Source of the DNA: Streptomyces sp. NBC_00273 | Lineage (GTDB): Bacteria > Actinomycetota > Actinomycetes > Streptomycetales > Streptomycetaceae | Assembly: GCF_036178145.1 (NCBI RefSeq) | Contig: NZ_CP108067.1 | Coordinates: 2,790,001 to 2,854,000, forward strand | DNA: 64,000 nt | Direction of reading: 5' to 3' | Shown: positions 1-7,367 of the stretch, piece by piece | Layout of the letters: each line of letters starts with the position of its first letter | Position numbering within the stretch: the first letter of the stretch is position 1 | Made by a program: the position numbers and the translations under genes | The notes under the pieces: generated by a model | The model's database searches: none | What the model was told of the DNA's origin: nothing | Seen by the model: the letters and a program-made list of their open reading frames with translations, nothing else

Positions 1-1090
1 GCCCGATCTGCAGGGCGGCGCGTCCGAGTCGGGGCGCGAGGGCGACCGACACCCCGGAGCCGATGCCCGAGCCGAGGGCGTACGGGAGGACTGCGACGCC
101 CGTGCGCAAGGCGCCGTAGCCGAGTCCGGACTGCAGGTAGACGCTGAAGACGAGGAAGAACGGCAGGAAGGCCCCGTAGAACACGAGGATGAGCAGCAGT
201 CCCGAGGTGAATCCGCGGTTGCGGAAGAGGCCGGTACGGACGAGGGGGGTGCGCCCTCGGCCCTCGCGGCGCCGTTCGTACAGGCCGAACAGGGCGAGCA
301 CGGCGACTCCGGCGCCCGCCATGGCGAACAGGTGCGCGGGCCAGCCGAGTTCACGGCCTTGCACCAGGGGATAGACGAGGAGTGCGAGTCCGGCGGTGAC
401 GAGCAGGACGCCCGTCAGGTCCTGCCCGCCCGCGTCCGTGGCGCGGGACTCGGGGACGAAGCGGGCGGCGAGCACCACGGCGAGCAGCCCGACGGGGATG
501 TTGACGAGGAAGACGGGTCGCCAGGTCCAGCCGAAGAGGTCGGCCTGGATGAGCAGTCCACCGACGAGGGGGCCGGTGATGGCGGCGAGTCCGACGACCC
601 CGCCGAGGATGCCGAAGGCCGTGCCCCGGCGCCGCGGCGGGAAGGTGACCTGGATGACCGCGTAGACCTGCGGGTACATCAGCGCGGCGGCGAGCCCTTG
701 CAGAAGGCGTGCCGCGATGAGCGTCTCGGCGTTCCCCGCGGCCCCGCACAGCAGTGAGGCGAGCGTGAAGGCCGCCGTGCCCAGGATGAACACGCGTTTG
801 CGGCCGAACCGGTCGCCCAGTTCGCTGCCGGTGACGAGCAGGACGGCGAACGCCAGGGTGTATCCGGCGAGCACCCACTGGACCTGTGCGTAGCCGGCGT
901 CCAGCCCGTCCTGGATGGACGCGACGGCGACGGTGACGATGCTGACGTCGACGAGTTGCATGAACGCCGCGGTGAGCACGATCGCCAGGACGAGCCAGGG
1001 GCGTGCCGTCGCCGCAGCCGGTTCCTTCCGGGTCCGGGAAGCGGCTTCGGTCTCGACCCCGGGCCCGGACCTACCAACGTTAGGGAGCAT
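1..1090 (-). CDS. MFS drug efflux transporter, DHA2 (EmrB/QacA) type; C-terminus off the left edge
   Basis: The frame is open from a start codon at 1090 to the window edge, so about 363 N-terminal residues are seen. After a polar leader comes a first membrane segment (LVLAIVLTAAFMQLVDVSIV), the usual DHA2 opening. Motif A follows as GDRFGRKRVF, and PLVGGLLI plus FLVNIPVGLL match the motif C and TM6 region of the 14-TM family. Proton-driven export of drugs or antibiotics at the cytoplasmic membrane is the family role; the substrate is unknown. The neighbour at 1216-1959 is a TetR regulator on the same strand, and two operator-like palindromes lie on either side of the ATG. There is no Shine-Dalgarno sequence in front of this ATG and no GTG/ATG nearby to replace it, so the message may be leaderless. 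Family assignment is firm; the start is fairly firm. Confidence 0.9.
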   Translation of the reverse strand, partial: MLPNVGRSGPGVETEAASRTRKEPAAATARPWLVLAIVLTAAFMQLVDVSIVTVAVASIQDGLDAGYAQVQWVLAGYTLAFAVLLVTGSELGDRFGRKRVFILGTAAFTLASLLCGAAGNAETLIAARLLQGLAAALMYPQVYAVIQVTFPPRRRGTAFGILGGVVGLAAITGPLVGGLLIQADLFGWTWRPVFLVNIPVGLLAVVLAARFVPESRATDAGGQDLTGVLLVTAGLALLVYPLVQGRELGWPAHLFAMAGAGVAVLALFGLYERRREGRGRTPLVRTGLFRNRGFTSGLLLILVFYGAFLPFFLVFSVYLQSGLGYGALRTGVAVLPYALGSGIGSGVSVALAPRLGRAALQIG

Positions 1091-1103
1091 CTAACGATGT
1101 TAG
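1071..1103. promoter_or_regulatory. Paired TetR-type operator straddling the MFS start codon
   Basis: Two related 13-bp palindromes are visible: CTACCAACGTTAG at 1071-1083 and CTAACGATGTTAG at 1091-1103. Each has CTAAC/GTTAG-type arms around a 3-nt centre, and their centres lie 20 bp apart, about two helical turns. The ATG of the MFS gene (1088-1090) lies exactly between them. TetR-family repressors bind such sites, often as two dimers. I infer autoregulated control by the neighbouring TetR protein. Confidence 0.65.
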
Positions 1104-1215
1104 GTAGAGGGGCTGGCGCCCCACCAGTGCACAGGGCGGAGGGGGAAGGTTTCCGGACACCCCCGTGCGTGAACAGCGACCGGCGGCCGCCGCGCTTCGC
1201 TGGGGGCCGTCGGGA

Positions 1216-1959
1216 CTACGGCTGGTTCAGCTGCTGGGCCAGCCCGGCGAGCAGGCACTTCAGGCCGAAGGCGAAGCGCTCGTCCATGCCCGGGCGGGTA
1301 AGTTCGTCCGCCAGCGCGTGGGCGTGCGGATACCTGCCGGGGTCGAGGTCATCGAGTTCCGCCCGCAGTTCGCCGAGGTACTGGCGGGGCTCCGCCCCGC
1401 GCGCCACGGCGGCGGAGAGCGGAGACGTCTCCCACAGCACGGAACCGTGCACGAAGACCAGGGTGTTGTAGAAGCCGTAGGCCGCGGAACGGTCGTCCGT
1501 GCCGGCCGCGCGGATCCGGCCGAGCTGTTCGTCGAGGTGCCGGAGCATGCTGGGACCGACGACGAACTTGCTGGTCAGGATGCGGGCCGCATCGCGGCGG
1601 CTCAACAGGTAGCGACGGAAGCCGTGGGCGAACCGGGACAGGTGCGACTGCCAGTCCGCCTCGCCCCCGTCCGGGGCGACCTCGGCCCACTCCTCGGGCG
1701 CGAACCCGGCGAAGAGCGCCTCGGCGAGGAGGTCGATCAGGTCCAGCTTGTCCTTGACGTGCCAGTAGAGCGAAGCCGCCTGGACGCCCAGTTCGTCCGC
1801 GAGCTTGCGCATGGTGAGGGAGTCGAGGCCCTCCCGCTCGATGACCTGGAAGGCGGCCGCTGCCACGCCCTCCAAGGTGAGCGGGGCGCGGGGCGTGCGC
1901 GTCGCCGGCTTGCGCGGGCGGAGCTTCCGTCCGGACGGCAGGGAGCCCTCAGCAGGCAC
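1216..1959 (-). CDS. TetR/AcrR family transcriptional regulator
   Basis: The protein has a TetR N-terminal helix-turn-helix (LTLEGVAAAAFQVIEREG, then MRKLADELGVQAASLYWHVKDK) and a tetracycline-repressor-like C-terminal ligand domain, the TetR_C class usual beside drug exporters. I chose the GTG at 1959 because GGAG lies 8 nt before it; an in-frame GTG at 2016 would add 19 residues but has a poorly spaced ribosome site. It is transcribed in the same direction as the MFS gene, 125 bp upstream of it, so it probably represses that gene and perhaps itself through the operators at 1071-1103. The inducer is unknown. Confidence 0.9.
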   Translation of the reverse strand: MPAEGSLPSGRKLRPRKPATRTPRAPLTLEGVAAAAFQVIEREGLDSLTMRKLADELGVQAASLYWHVKDKLDLIDLLAEALFAGFAPEEWAEVAPDGGEADWQSHLSRFAHGFRRYLLSRRDAARILTSKFVVGPSMLRHLDEQLGRIRAAGTDDRSAAYGFYNTLVFVHGSVLWETSPLSAAVARGAEPRQYLGELRAELDDLDPGRYPHAHALADELTRPGMDERFAFGLKCLLAGLAQQLNQP

Positions 1960-2070
1960 GACGAGCTCTCCATCCCCTGGACGCCGGTTCGCTTCGGGTG
2001 CGACCGGGCATCCCACGTCGCTGACCTTCTCAGGATCCGCACCCTACCGGACCGTCAGGAAGCGAAGCAG

Positions 2071-2084
2071 GAGCTGATCAGCTC
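2071..2084. repeat. Perfect 14-bp palindrome upstream of the TetR gene
   Basis: GAGCTGATCAGCTC is a perfect palindrome in the 169-226 bp gap between the TetR start and the end of the kinase gene. It does not resemble the CTAAC-type sites at 1071-1103. It could be an operator for another regulator or part of the kinase mRNA 3' end; I have no further evidence. Confidence 0.35.
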
Positions 2085-2185
2085 GTGGTGTTCCCGGGGG
2101 CGTGGGACACGGCTCGATTGGCTCGAACTGCTCGGTCGGGCGGCGGGGAGGCGGGAAGGCGGGCCCGCCGTGTTCCTGGTGGCCC

Positions 2186-3739
2186 TCAGCAGTTCGGCAC
2201 CCAGGTGTGGGAGCGCGGCGGGGCCGTGCCGCTCAGGTTGCTTCTCGTACGCACCTTCACGCAGCCCAGCGGCTCCTGCTGGGGCGGCTGACCGTAGTAG
2301 ACGACGTCGACCTTGGTCGCGCCCTCGGTGAGGTCGAACCCGTTGTTGAAGACCGAGCGGGGCGCGCTGCGGGCCGTCCAGGGACAGGGGGCCGGGCCGT
2401 CGATCCAGTCGGCGCTGCCGTCGACCCACGAACACATCTCGCCCCGGCCGTCCTCCTCCGAGAAGAAGCAGACCGCCCCGCGCCAGCACCGTTCGTACCC
2501 CAGCGTCCCGCCGGAGTCGCCGAGGTGGAACAGACCCGAGCCCCATACGGCGCCCAGGCCGGCGGCCAGCGCCGCCGTCCCGGCCGCGATCAGCGCACTG
2601 CGCCGCCTGCGGGGTACAAAAACACGCGCGGCCGGCGGGACGGGCGGGGCGGGAGACGGTGCGGCGACCGCCGCCGCCACCCGGCTCAGCAGCGACGCGG
2701 CGGTGTGCGCGGCCCGGTCCTCGTGTCTTCGGGCCAGACAGTCGCGGACGATGTCTCGCCAGTGCTCCGGAAGTTCCGGCGACAGTCGCAGCTCCTCCTC
2801 GCCCCTGGCGTAGCGCAGCGCGGCGTCCCGGCGGGCGGCGGGAGTGCCGCCGGGCAGCGGTAGGGCGCCGGTCAGGACGACGTGGGCCAGTACGCCGAAG
2901 GCCCAGATGTCGGCCGTCGGGCGGATCTTCGTACCGCGTTCGCCGACCTCCGACCAGAGCAGGTCCGGCGGGGTGTAGTCGGGCGTGGCGAAGGCCGGGG
3001 AGTAGGCGTGGGTGCCCTCCAGCTCCGCGGCCATGTTGAAGTCGCCCAGCCGTGCCGTGCCGTCGGCCATCAGCAGGACGTTGCCCGGCTTGAGGTCGCC
3101 GTGCACCCAGCCCGCCCGATGCAGTTGGTCGAGCCCCTCGCAGACCTCGGCGAGCAGGGCGGGCCCGGTCCGTGGCACTCCGTCGACCAGCAGGGTGTCC
3201 AGGGAGCCCTGCGCCTCCTCCAGGACGAGGACGGTGGCGCCGTCGAGTTCGGGCCGTCCGGGGTCGTCGACCGTGAGCACCTCGTACAGCCGGATCAGCC
3301 GGGGCGTGCGCACCCGGCGCAGTACCTCGGTCTCGCGCTCGGCGAGCTCGACCAGGTGCCGGAGCTGGCGCGGGGTGCGGGTGCCGGTCGCGAGGACCTT
3401 GAGCGCGGCCCGGCCGGGCAGGCCCGGCTCGGGCACGGCGCGCAGGGCCGCGTAGACGCTGCCGAAGGCGCCGGCTCCCAGTAACTGCTCGACGACCCAG
3501 GGGCCGATGCGGTAGCCGGTCGGGACCCGGAGGGCGCCGGGGGGCCCGGCTCTCCCGTTCAGCGGGCGGTACCGGTCGGGGCGGCCGGCAGGGCCGCCAG
3601 GTCCGTCTCGCGGACCAGGTCGAAGCGCAGGGCCAGCGAGACCAGGGTCTCCTTCTTGCCGACCAGTCGCGGCCCCTGATCCACCGTGTCGGGGCCCGGC
3701 TTGAGGCGCAGTTTGACCGCGAGGTAGTCGATGTTCCAC
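2186..3739 (-). CDS. Membrane Ser/Thr protein kinase with extracytoplasmic I36-type domain
   Basis: An N-terminal Hanks-type kinase domain shows a glycine loop (LLGAGAFGSVY), the ATP lysine (AALKVLA) and the catalytic loop HGDLKPGNVLL. The magnesium loop reads DFN rather than DFG, and the catalytic loop has HGD rather than HRD. A membrane segment (ALIAAGTAALAAGLGAVWG) is followed by about 100 outer residues with six cysteines (VCFFSEEDGRGEMC) that resemble the peptidase-inhibitor I36 family. The recognisable kinase domain begins about 60 residues after the GTG at 3739, and the preceding gene overlaps that stretch. The only later candidate start is a CTG at 3562 sharing CTGA with the upstream stop, so the true start may be there. 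It probably senses cell-wall or secreted ligands and signals with the FHA-like partner upstream. Confidence 0.85.
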   Translation of the reverse strand: MEHRLPRGQTAPQAGPRHGGSGAATGRQEGDPGLAGPALRPGPRDGPGGPAGRPDRYRPLNGRAGPPGALRVPTGYRIGPWVVEQLLGAGAFGSVYAALRAVPEPGLPGRAALKVLATGTRTPRQLRHLVELAERETEVLRRVRTPRLIRLYEVLTVDDPGRPELDGATVLVLEEAQGSLDTLLVDGVPRTGPALLAEVCEGLDQLHRAGWVHGDLKPGNVLLMADGTARLGDFNMAAELEGTHAYSPAFATPDYTPPDLLWSEVGERGTKIRPTADIWAFGVLAHVVLTGALPLPGGTPAARRDAALRYARGEEELRLSPELPEHWRDIVRDCLARRHEDRAAHTAASLLSRVAAAVAAPSPAPPVPPAARVFVPRRRRSALIAAGTAALAAGLGAVWGSGLFHLGDSGGTLGYERCWRGAVCFFSEEDGRGEMCSWVDGSADWIDGPAPCPWTARSAPRSVFNNGFDLTEGATKVDVVYYGQPPQQEPLGCVKVRTRSNLSGTAPPRSHTWVPNC

Positions 3740-4356
3740 TGCACGGCGGCGCGGTTGGCCGCGGGCCAGGACGGCTTCAGCCGTTCGACCACCTGCTCGA
3801 CGGTGGGCAGGGGCGCGTGTGGTTCGCCGCGCAGCCTCGGCTCGCAGAGCGCGGTGAGGACCAGGAAGTACCGGCTGGAGCGGTCGAGCGGGAAGGGCAG
3901 TGCGGTCGGCTCCCCGTCCGGCTCGCCGGGATCGTCGCGGTCGGCGTAGTCGTGGCGCGGCGCCCAGACGTCCAGGGTGAGCAGTTCGGAGCCGGCGGGC
4001 AGGACGAGCCGGGCGAATTCGAACGGGACCGGTGCGTCGAGGCGGCCGGGGGCGATCTTGATGTGTTCGCCGGCGCCCTCGGGGTTCTCCACCACGTACG
4101 TCGCCGAGCGGGAGAAGTTGCTGAGCGACCAGTACGTGGCCGTGGCGGTGATCTCCCCCGCCGAACGGGAGACGCCGGCGTGCGGGACGTGCAGGGCGTG
4201 CGGGCCGCCGCTACTTCCGGTGCCGGTGCTGGTGCTGGTGCTGGTGCTGGTGCGACGAAGGGGTTCACGGCCGAACCGGAGGGTCTGCCCCGGTGCCAGG
4301 CGGATCTGTGCGGCCGGGGACATGGTGGGCCCCGGAACCACGATGATGCTGTTCAC
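3559..4356 (-). CDS. FHA-like domain protein, probable partner of the adjacent kinase
   Basis: This 265-residue soluble protein has an N-terminal segment with FHA features: RFGR near residue 28, then a VSRSAGEI...WSLSNFS core like the phosphothreonine-binding loops. The C-terminal half (FLVLTALCEPRL onward) looks like a helical winged-helix-like region often found after FHA domains in actinomycete kinase partners. I infer that it reads phosphorylation by the kinase, whose gene follows with overlap. The start is the GTG at 4356 with a GGAAGG site 7 nt upstream. Residues about 36-46 are an STSTSTSTGTG run encoded by a hexanucleotide tandem repeat. The domain call is moderate; no catalytic function is suggested. 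Confidence 0.7.
   Translation of the reverse strand: MNSIIVVPGPTMSPAAQIRLAPGQTLRFGREPLRRTSTSTSTSTGTGSSGGPHALHVPHAGVSRSAGEITATATYWSLSNFSRSATYVVENPEGAGEHIKIAPGRLDAPVPFEFARLVLPAGSELLTLDVWAPRHDYADRDDPGEPDGEPTALPFPLDRSSRYFLVLTALCEPRLRGEPHAPLPTVEQVVERLKPSWPAANRAAVQWNIDYLAVKLRLKPGPDTVDQGPRLVGKKETLVSLALRFDLVRETDLAALPAAPTGTAR
4219..4253. repeat. Hexanucleotide tandem repeat inside the FHA-like gene
   Basis: On the plus strand there is one GGTGCC unit followed by four exact GGTGCT units and a partial sixth. In the gene it encodes alternating Ser-Thr/Gly-Thr. Changes of one unit keep frame and add or remove two residues, so length polymorphism between strains is likely. Confidence 0.85.
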
Positions 4357-4363
4357 GCTGCTT

Positions 4364-4388
4364 CCTTCCCCGAAGGTGCAGGGGAAGG
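4364..4388 (-). promoter_or_regulatory. 8-bp inverted repeat covering the ribosome site of the FHA-like gene
   Basis: CCTTCCCC at 4364-4371 and GGGGAAGG at 4381-4388 are perfect complements around a 9-nt loop. In the minus-strand mRNA the second arm carries the GGAAGG that lies 7 nt before the GTG start, so folding would hide the ribosome site. It could equally be the 3' hairpin of the M23 peptidase gene that ends at 4439. Confidence 0.45.
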
Positions 4389-4438
4389 TTAGCCAGCGGA
4401 ATCAATCGTTCCTACAACAATGGCTCGTCCTCCGCCCT

Positions 4439-5332
4439 TCAGCACTCTCCTCGCCACTGGAAGCGCTCGACGGTGCGGCCCCCGGCGGGGAGGTTTCCGC
4501 GCCCCTCGTCCCAGCCGCGGTGCAGGCAGGCGCTGCCTCCCTCCCGGAAGTACACCTGCACGTGGTCGTAACCCGGCTGCGGCGTGCCGTTGTTGAAGAA
4601 GGACCTGCGCAACCCGCACGTGCTGCGGGGCTCGTCGACGGCGGAGCGGCAGACGGTGCCCGTGCCGTCCGCCCCCGAGTAGAAGCAGACGTGGCCGGGC
4701 GGGCAGTCCTGCCAGGCGGGGGGCGGCGTGCCGGTGCAGTTGTGGCTGGTGACGGTGGGCCATTCCTTCGCGTCGCCCGCGTACTCGACCCCGTCGAAGT
4801 GGACCGGGACGCGGTGGCTCTCGTCGGTGAAGTCGCCCGAGGCCAGGTAGCGCTGCTCGTAGTGCAGGTGGGACCAGGTGGAGGCGCCCGAGGTGCCGAT
4901 CCGGCCGATCCGGGTGGACGGCTGGACGGCGTCGCCCTTCTTGACGTACGTCGCCGGGTCGTCCTTCAGGTGGTAGTAGGCCGTGAACCAGCCGTTGCCG
5001 TGGTTGATCTGGATGGTGTTGCCCGAACCGTTGGTCCAGTACGTGGCGGCCACCGTGCCGGCGGCGGACGGCAGGACGGGCAGCCCGTCGGAGCCGGTGT
5101 TGCCCTCCACCACGATGTCCAGCGCCGGGTTGTGGCCCCAGGTGTTCAGCTGCCAGTTGGTCCCGCACGGGAACGGCAGCTGGAACGGCGGCTTCGCCGC
5201 AACGGGGGCAGGGGCAGGGGCGGGGGCAGTGGTGGACGCGGAGGCGGAGGCGGACGCGGGCGCACCCGCAAGCACCAGCCCCGCCAGACACATCAGCACC
5301 ACCGCCCGCAGCCTGCTCGGATACCGCAGCAC
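4439..5332 (-). CDS. Secreted M23 metallopeptidase with C-terminal I36-type domain
   Basis: A Sec signal peptide (AVVLMCLAGLVLAGAPASA) is followed by an Ala/Pro/Ser-rich linker and a LasA-type M23 fold. Visible zinc-site motifs are HNPALDIVVEG and the C-terminal HLHYEQ (HxH). The last about 85 residues form a Cys-rich I36-like domain (CPPGHVCFYSGADGTGTVC), the same type as on the outer face of the kinase encoded at 2186-3739. Family role: cleavage of peptide cross-links in peptidoglycan. The start is the GTG at 5332 with GGGAGGGGAAG upstream. The I36-like domain may act as an intramolecular inhibitor or wall-binding module; that is inference. Confidence 0.9.
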   Translation of the reverse strand: MLRYPSRLRAVVLMCLAGLVLAGAPASASASASTTAPAPAPAPVAAKPPFQLPFPCGTNWQLNTWGHNPALDIVVEGNTGSDGLPVLPSAAGTVAATYWTNGSGNTIQINHGNGWFTAYYHLKDDPATYVKKGDAVQPSTRIGRIGTSGASTWSHLHYEQRYLASGDFTDESHRVPVHFDGVEYAGDAKEWPTVTSHNCTGTPPPAWQDCPPGHVCFYSGADGTGTVCRSAVDEPRSTCGLRRSFFNNGTPQPGYDHVQVYFREGGSACLHRGWDEGRGNLPAGGRTVERFQWRGEC

Positions 5333-5416
5333 GTCTTCCCCTCCCGGCCCCCGTGGACGGCGCCCGGACGGGCGGTCTCCCGCGCCATGCTGGGGGACGG
5401 GGCCCGGGCGGCACCA

Positions 5417-5432
5417 CCTCGTAGCTACGAGG
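5417..5432. terminator. Perfect 16-bp palindrome between response regulator and M23 gene
   Basis: CCTCGTAGCTACGAGG is a perfect palindrome, extended by CCA/TGG arms with one bulge. It lies 22 bp downstream of the response-regulator stop and 85 bp upstream of the M23 start on the same strand. It may end the two-component transcript or serve as an operator. No T-run follows, which is common for Streptomyces terminators. Confidence 0.45.
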
Positions 5433-5453
5433 GTGGGGTGCGGGCGACACGGC

Positions 5454-6119
5454 CTACGGCTCGATGAGTCCGACCCGGATCGCGTACCGGGTCAGCTCCA
5501 GCCGGTCGCGCATCCCCAGCTTCTGGAGCAGGTTGGCCCGGTGGCGCTCCACGGTCTTGGCGCTGATGACGAGGAGGTCGCCGATCTCCTTCGAGGAGTG
5601 GCCTTCCGCGACGAGCTTGAGGATCTCCTCCTCGCGCTCGGTGATCGCCCGGGCGGGCAGCGGATCGCCCTGGCGGGCCCGGTCCAGGTAGTTGCGGATC
5701 AGGGTGGTCTCGGCCCCGGGGTAGATGAACGGCTCGTCCCGGATCGCCGCCCGGCACGCCTCGACCAGATCGCGGTCGGCGACCGACTTGGGGACGTATC
5801 CGGCCGCCCCGGCCTTGAGCGCCTCGAAGAAGTACTGCTCGTTGTCGTACATCGTCAGGATGAGGATGCGCAGCTCCGGCCGCAGTCGGGAGAGTTCCCG
5901 TGCGGCCTGCAGCCCGGTCATCCGGGGCATGGCCACGTCGAGGACGGCGAGGTCCACCTCACCGGTACGGGCCAGGGCGACGGCCTCCGCTCCGTCACCG
6001 GCCTCGGCGACCACCGTCAGGTCAGGCTCGGCGTCGAGGATGAGCCGGACTCCGCGCCGTACGAGGGCGTGGTCGTCGGCGAGCAGGACGCGGGTCGGCG
6101 CGCGTTCCGGGCTGGTCAA
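5454..6119 (-). CDS. NarL/FixJ-family response regulator
   Basis: The receiver domain has the acidic pair DD at residues 15-16, phospho-acceptor Asp61 (VLDVAMPRM) and a conserved Lys near residue 110 (PKSVADRD). A LuxR-type helix-turn-helix closes the protein (ITEREEEILKLVAEGHSSKEIGDLLVISAKTVERHRANLLQKLG). It starts at a TTG (6119) that overlaps the TGA of the histidine kinase gene, so the pair is translationally coupled. It is the DNA-binding output of this two-component system; the target genes are not evident, but the pair is divergent from the antiporter operon and could regulate it. Confidence 0.92.
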   Translation of the reverse strand: MTSPERAPTRVLLADDHALVRRGVRLILDAEPDLTVVAEAGDGAEAVALARTGEVDLAVLDVAMPRMTGLQAARELSRLRPELRILILTMYDNEQYFFEALKAGAAGYVPKSVADRDLVEACRAAIRDEPFIYPGAETTLIRNYLDRARQGDPLPARAITEREEEILKLVAEGHSSKEIGDLLVISAKTVERHRANLLQKLGMRDRLELTRYAIRVGLIEP

Positions 6120-7090
6120 GGGTTCCCCTCCGAGGTCGCGGCGGCGGCCGTGGTGACGGCGGGCACGTCCAGCCGTACGTCGGTGCCGCCCTGCGGGCCG
6201 CTCCCGATGGCGAGGTCCGCGCCGATCAGCAGGGCCCGTTCCCGCATGCCCTGGATCCCCGCGCCCTCGCCGGCGGGACCGATGCCCCGGCCGTCGTCCC
6301 GTACCAGCAGCCGGACCGCCCCGCCGGGCCGGGCCGACAGGTGTACCTCGACCTCGCTCGCGCCCGCGTGCCGGGCGGCGTTGGTCAGGGCCTCCTGGGC
6401 GACCCGGTAGACGACGAGTTCGGCCGCTTCGTCCAGCGGGGGCACGTGCGGGCCGATGACGTGCCGCACGGTCAGCGACCCGCTGGTGAACTCGGCCGTC
6501 AGCGCGCGCACGGCACTGTGCAGCCCGAGCTCCTCCAGGACCCCCGGGCGCAGCCTGCGGGCGATGCGGCGGATCTCGTCCAGGCTGGTGCGGGTCGTCT
6601 CCTGCACCTGGCGGAGCTCCTCCCGCAAGGGGGCCGGGGCGCGGTCGGCGGCGTGCTTGAGCTGGAGCAGGACCGCGGTGAGGGTCTGGCCGACCTCGTC
6701 GTGGAGTTCCTGGGCGATGCGCCGTCGTTCGGCTTCCTGCGCGGAGAGGGCGCGGGCGCTGCTGCCGGCCCGTTCGGCCTCCAGCCGGCCCAGCATGGCG
6801 TTGAAGGAGGTGGTCAGCTCGACCACTTCGGCGGGGCCCTCCACCCGGGCCCGGCCGCCGGGGCGCAGCAGGTCGACCGCGCTCATCGCGCGGGTCAGCC
6901 GGCCGAGCGGTGCCAGGCCGATCCGGAGCAGGGCGGCGTTGGCGATCAGCATGGCGGCCAGGCCGGCGAGCAGCACCACGGCCTCGCCGAAGAGGACCGG
7001 GGTGGAGACGGTGACCGGGCCGAACAGCAGCAGGACGGCGGTGACGAGGACGGCCGCGTTGAGCAGGAAGATCCGCCAGTACAGCGACAC
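6116..7090 (-). CDS. NarL-type sensor histidine kinase
   Basis: Two hydrophobic helices at the N-terminus (residues about 6-24 and 31-55) leave almost no outer loop, then a HAMP-like linker and a HisKA_3 dimerisation motif (RRIAQELHDEVGQT, His130). A HATPase_c domain follows with the N-box ALTNAARHAGA and G-boxes DDGRGIG and GIQGMRERA. I chose the GTG at 7090, with GGAGG 8 nt upstream. An open frame continues further upstream to 7477 but without kinase-like content. The minimal sensor region suggests it detects something in or close to the membrane. It phosphorylates the regulator encoded just downstream. Confidence 0.92.
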   Translation of the reverse strand: MSLYWRIFLLNAAVLVTAVLLLFGPVTVSTPVLFGEAVVLLAGLAAMLIANAALLRIGLAPLGRLTRAMSAVDLLRPGGRARVEGPAEVVELTTSFNAMLGRLEAERAGSSARALSAQEAERRRIAQELHDEVGQTLTAVLLQLKHAADRAPAPLREELRQVQETTRTSLDEIRRIARRLRPGVLEELGLHSAVRALTAEFTSGSLTVRHVIGPHVPPLDEAAELVVYRVAQEALTNAARHAGASEVEVHLSARPGGAVRLLVRDDGRGIGPAGEGAGIQGMRERALLIGADLAIGSGPQGGTDVRLDVPAVTTAAAATSEGNP

Positions 7091-7367
7091 GGGCGTCCCT
7101 CCGCTCGTTCCGGGATCCGCCGCTCCGGCGGACCGTCTGCTTCCACTATCCCCGCCGTTACGCTCCCGCACCTGCGGTGACCTGCGGTGGGACCGGTGTC
7201 CCCGCTTCAGCCTGTCGTCCGCCGGGCCGCTTGTCCATCCGTGCCGACACCCATATCCCACCCCCTGTGCGAGGTGGCACCATGAGCCCGCGCAGCAGCC
7301 GGAGCCCGCCTTCCGCCGGAGCTGCGCCCGCACCACCGTCGAACACGAAGCAAGGGGGGACAGAGCT
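7091..7367. promoter_or_regulatory. Divergent intergenic region with direct repeats
   Basis: This 277-bp gap separates the two-component operon from the antiporter operon. It holds two back-to-back 10-bp copies of ACCTGCGGTG (7170-7189), each containing a CACC-N3-GGTG-like inverted arrangement. A tandem site of this kind would suit the NarL-type regulator of the neighbouring operon, but that is inference. I see no coding sequence in the gap. Confidence 0.45.

Noticed and set aside
2158..2169. GGCGGGCCCGCC palindrome before the kinase stop
   Set aside because: Self-complementary G/C runs of this size are common in 72% GC DNA, and nothing in its position supports a function.
4983..6410. 475-codon plus-strand open frame antisense to the M23, response regulator and kinase genes
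   Set aside because: Opposes three well-supported genes and shows no domain.
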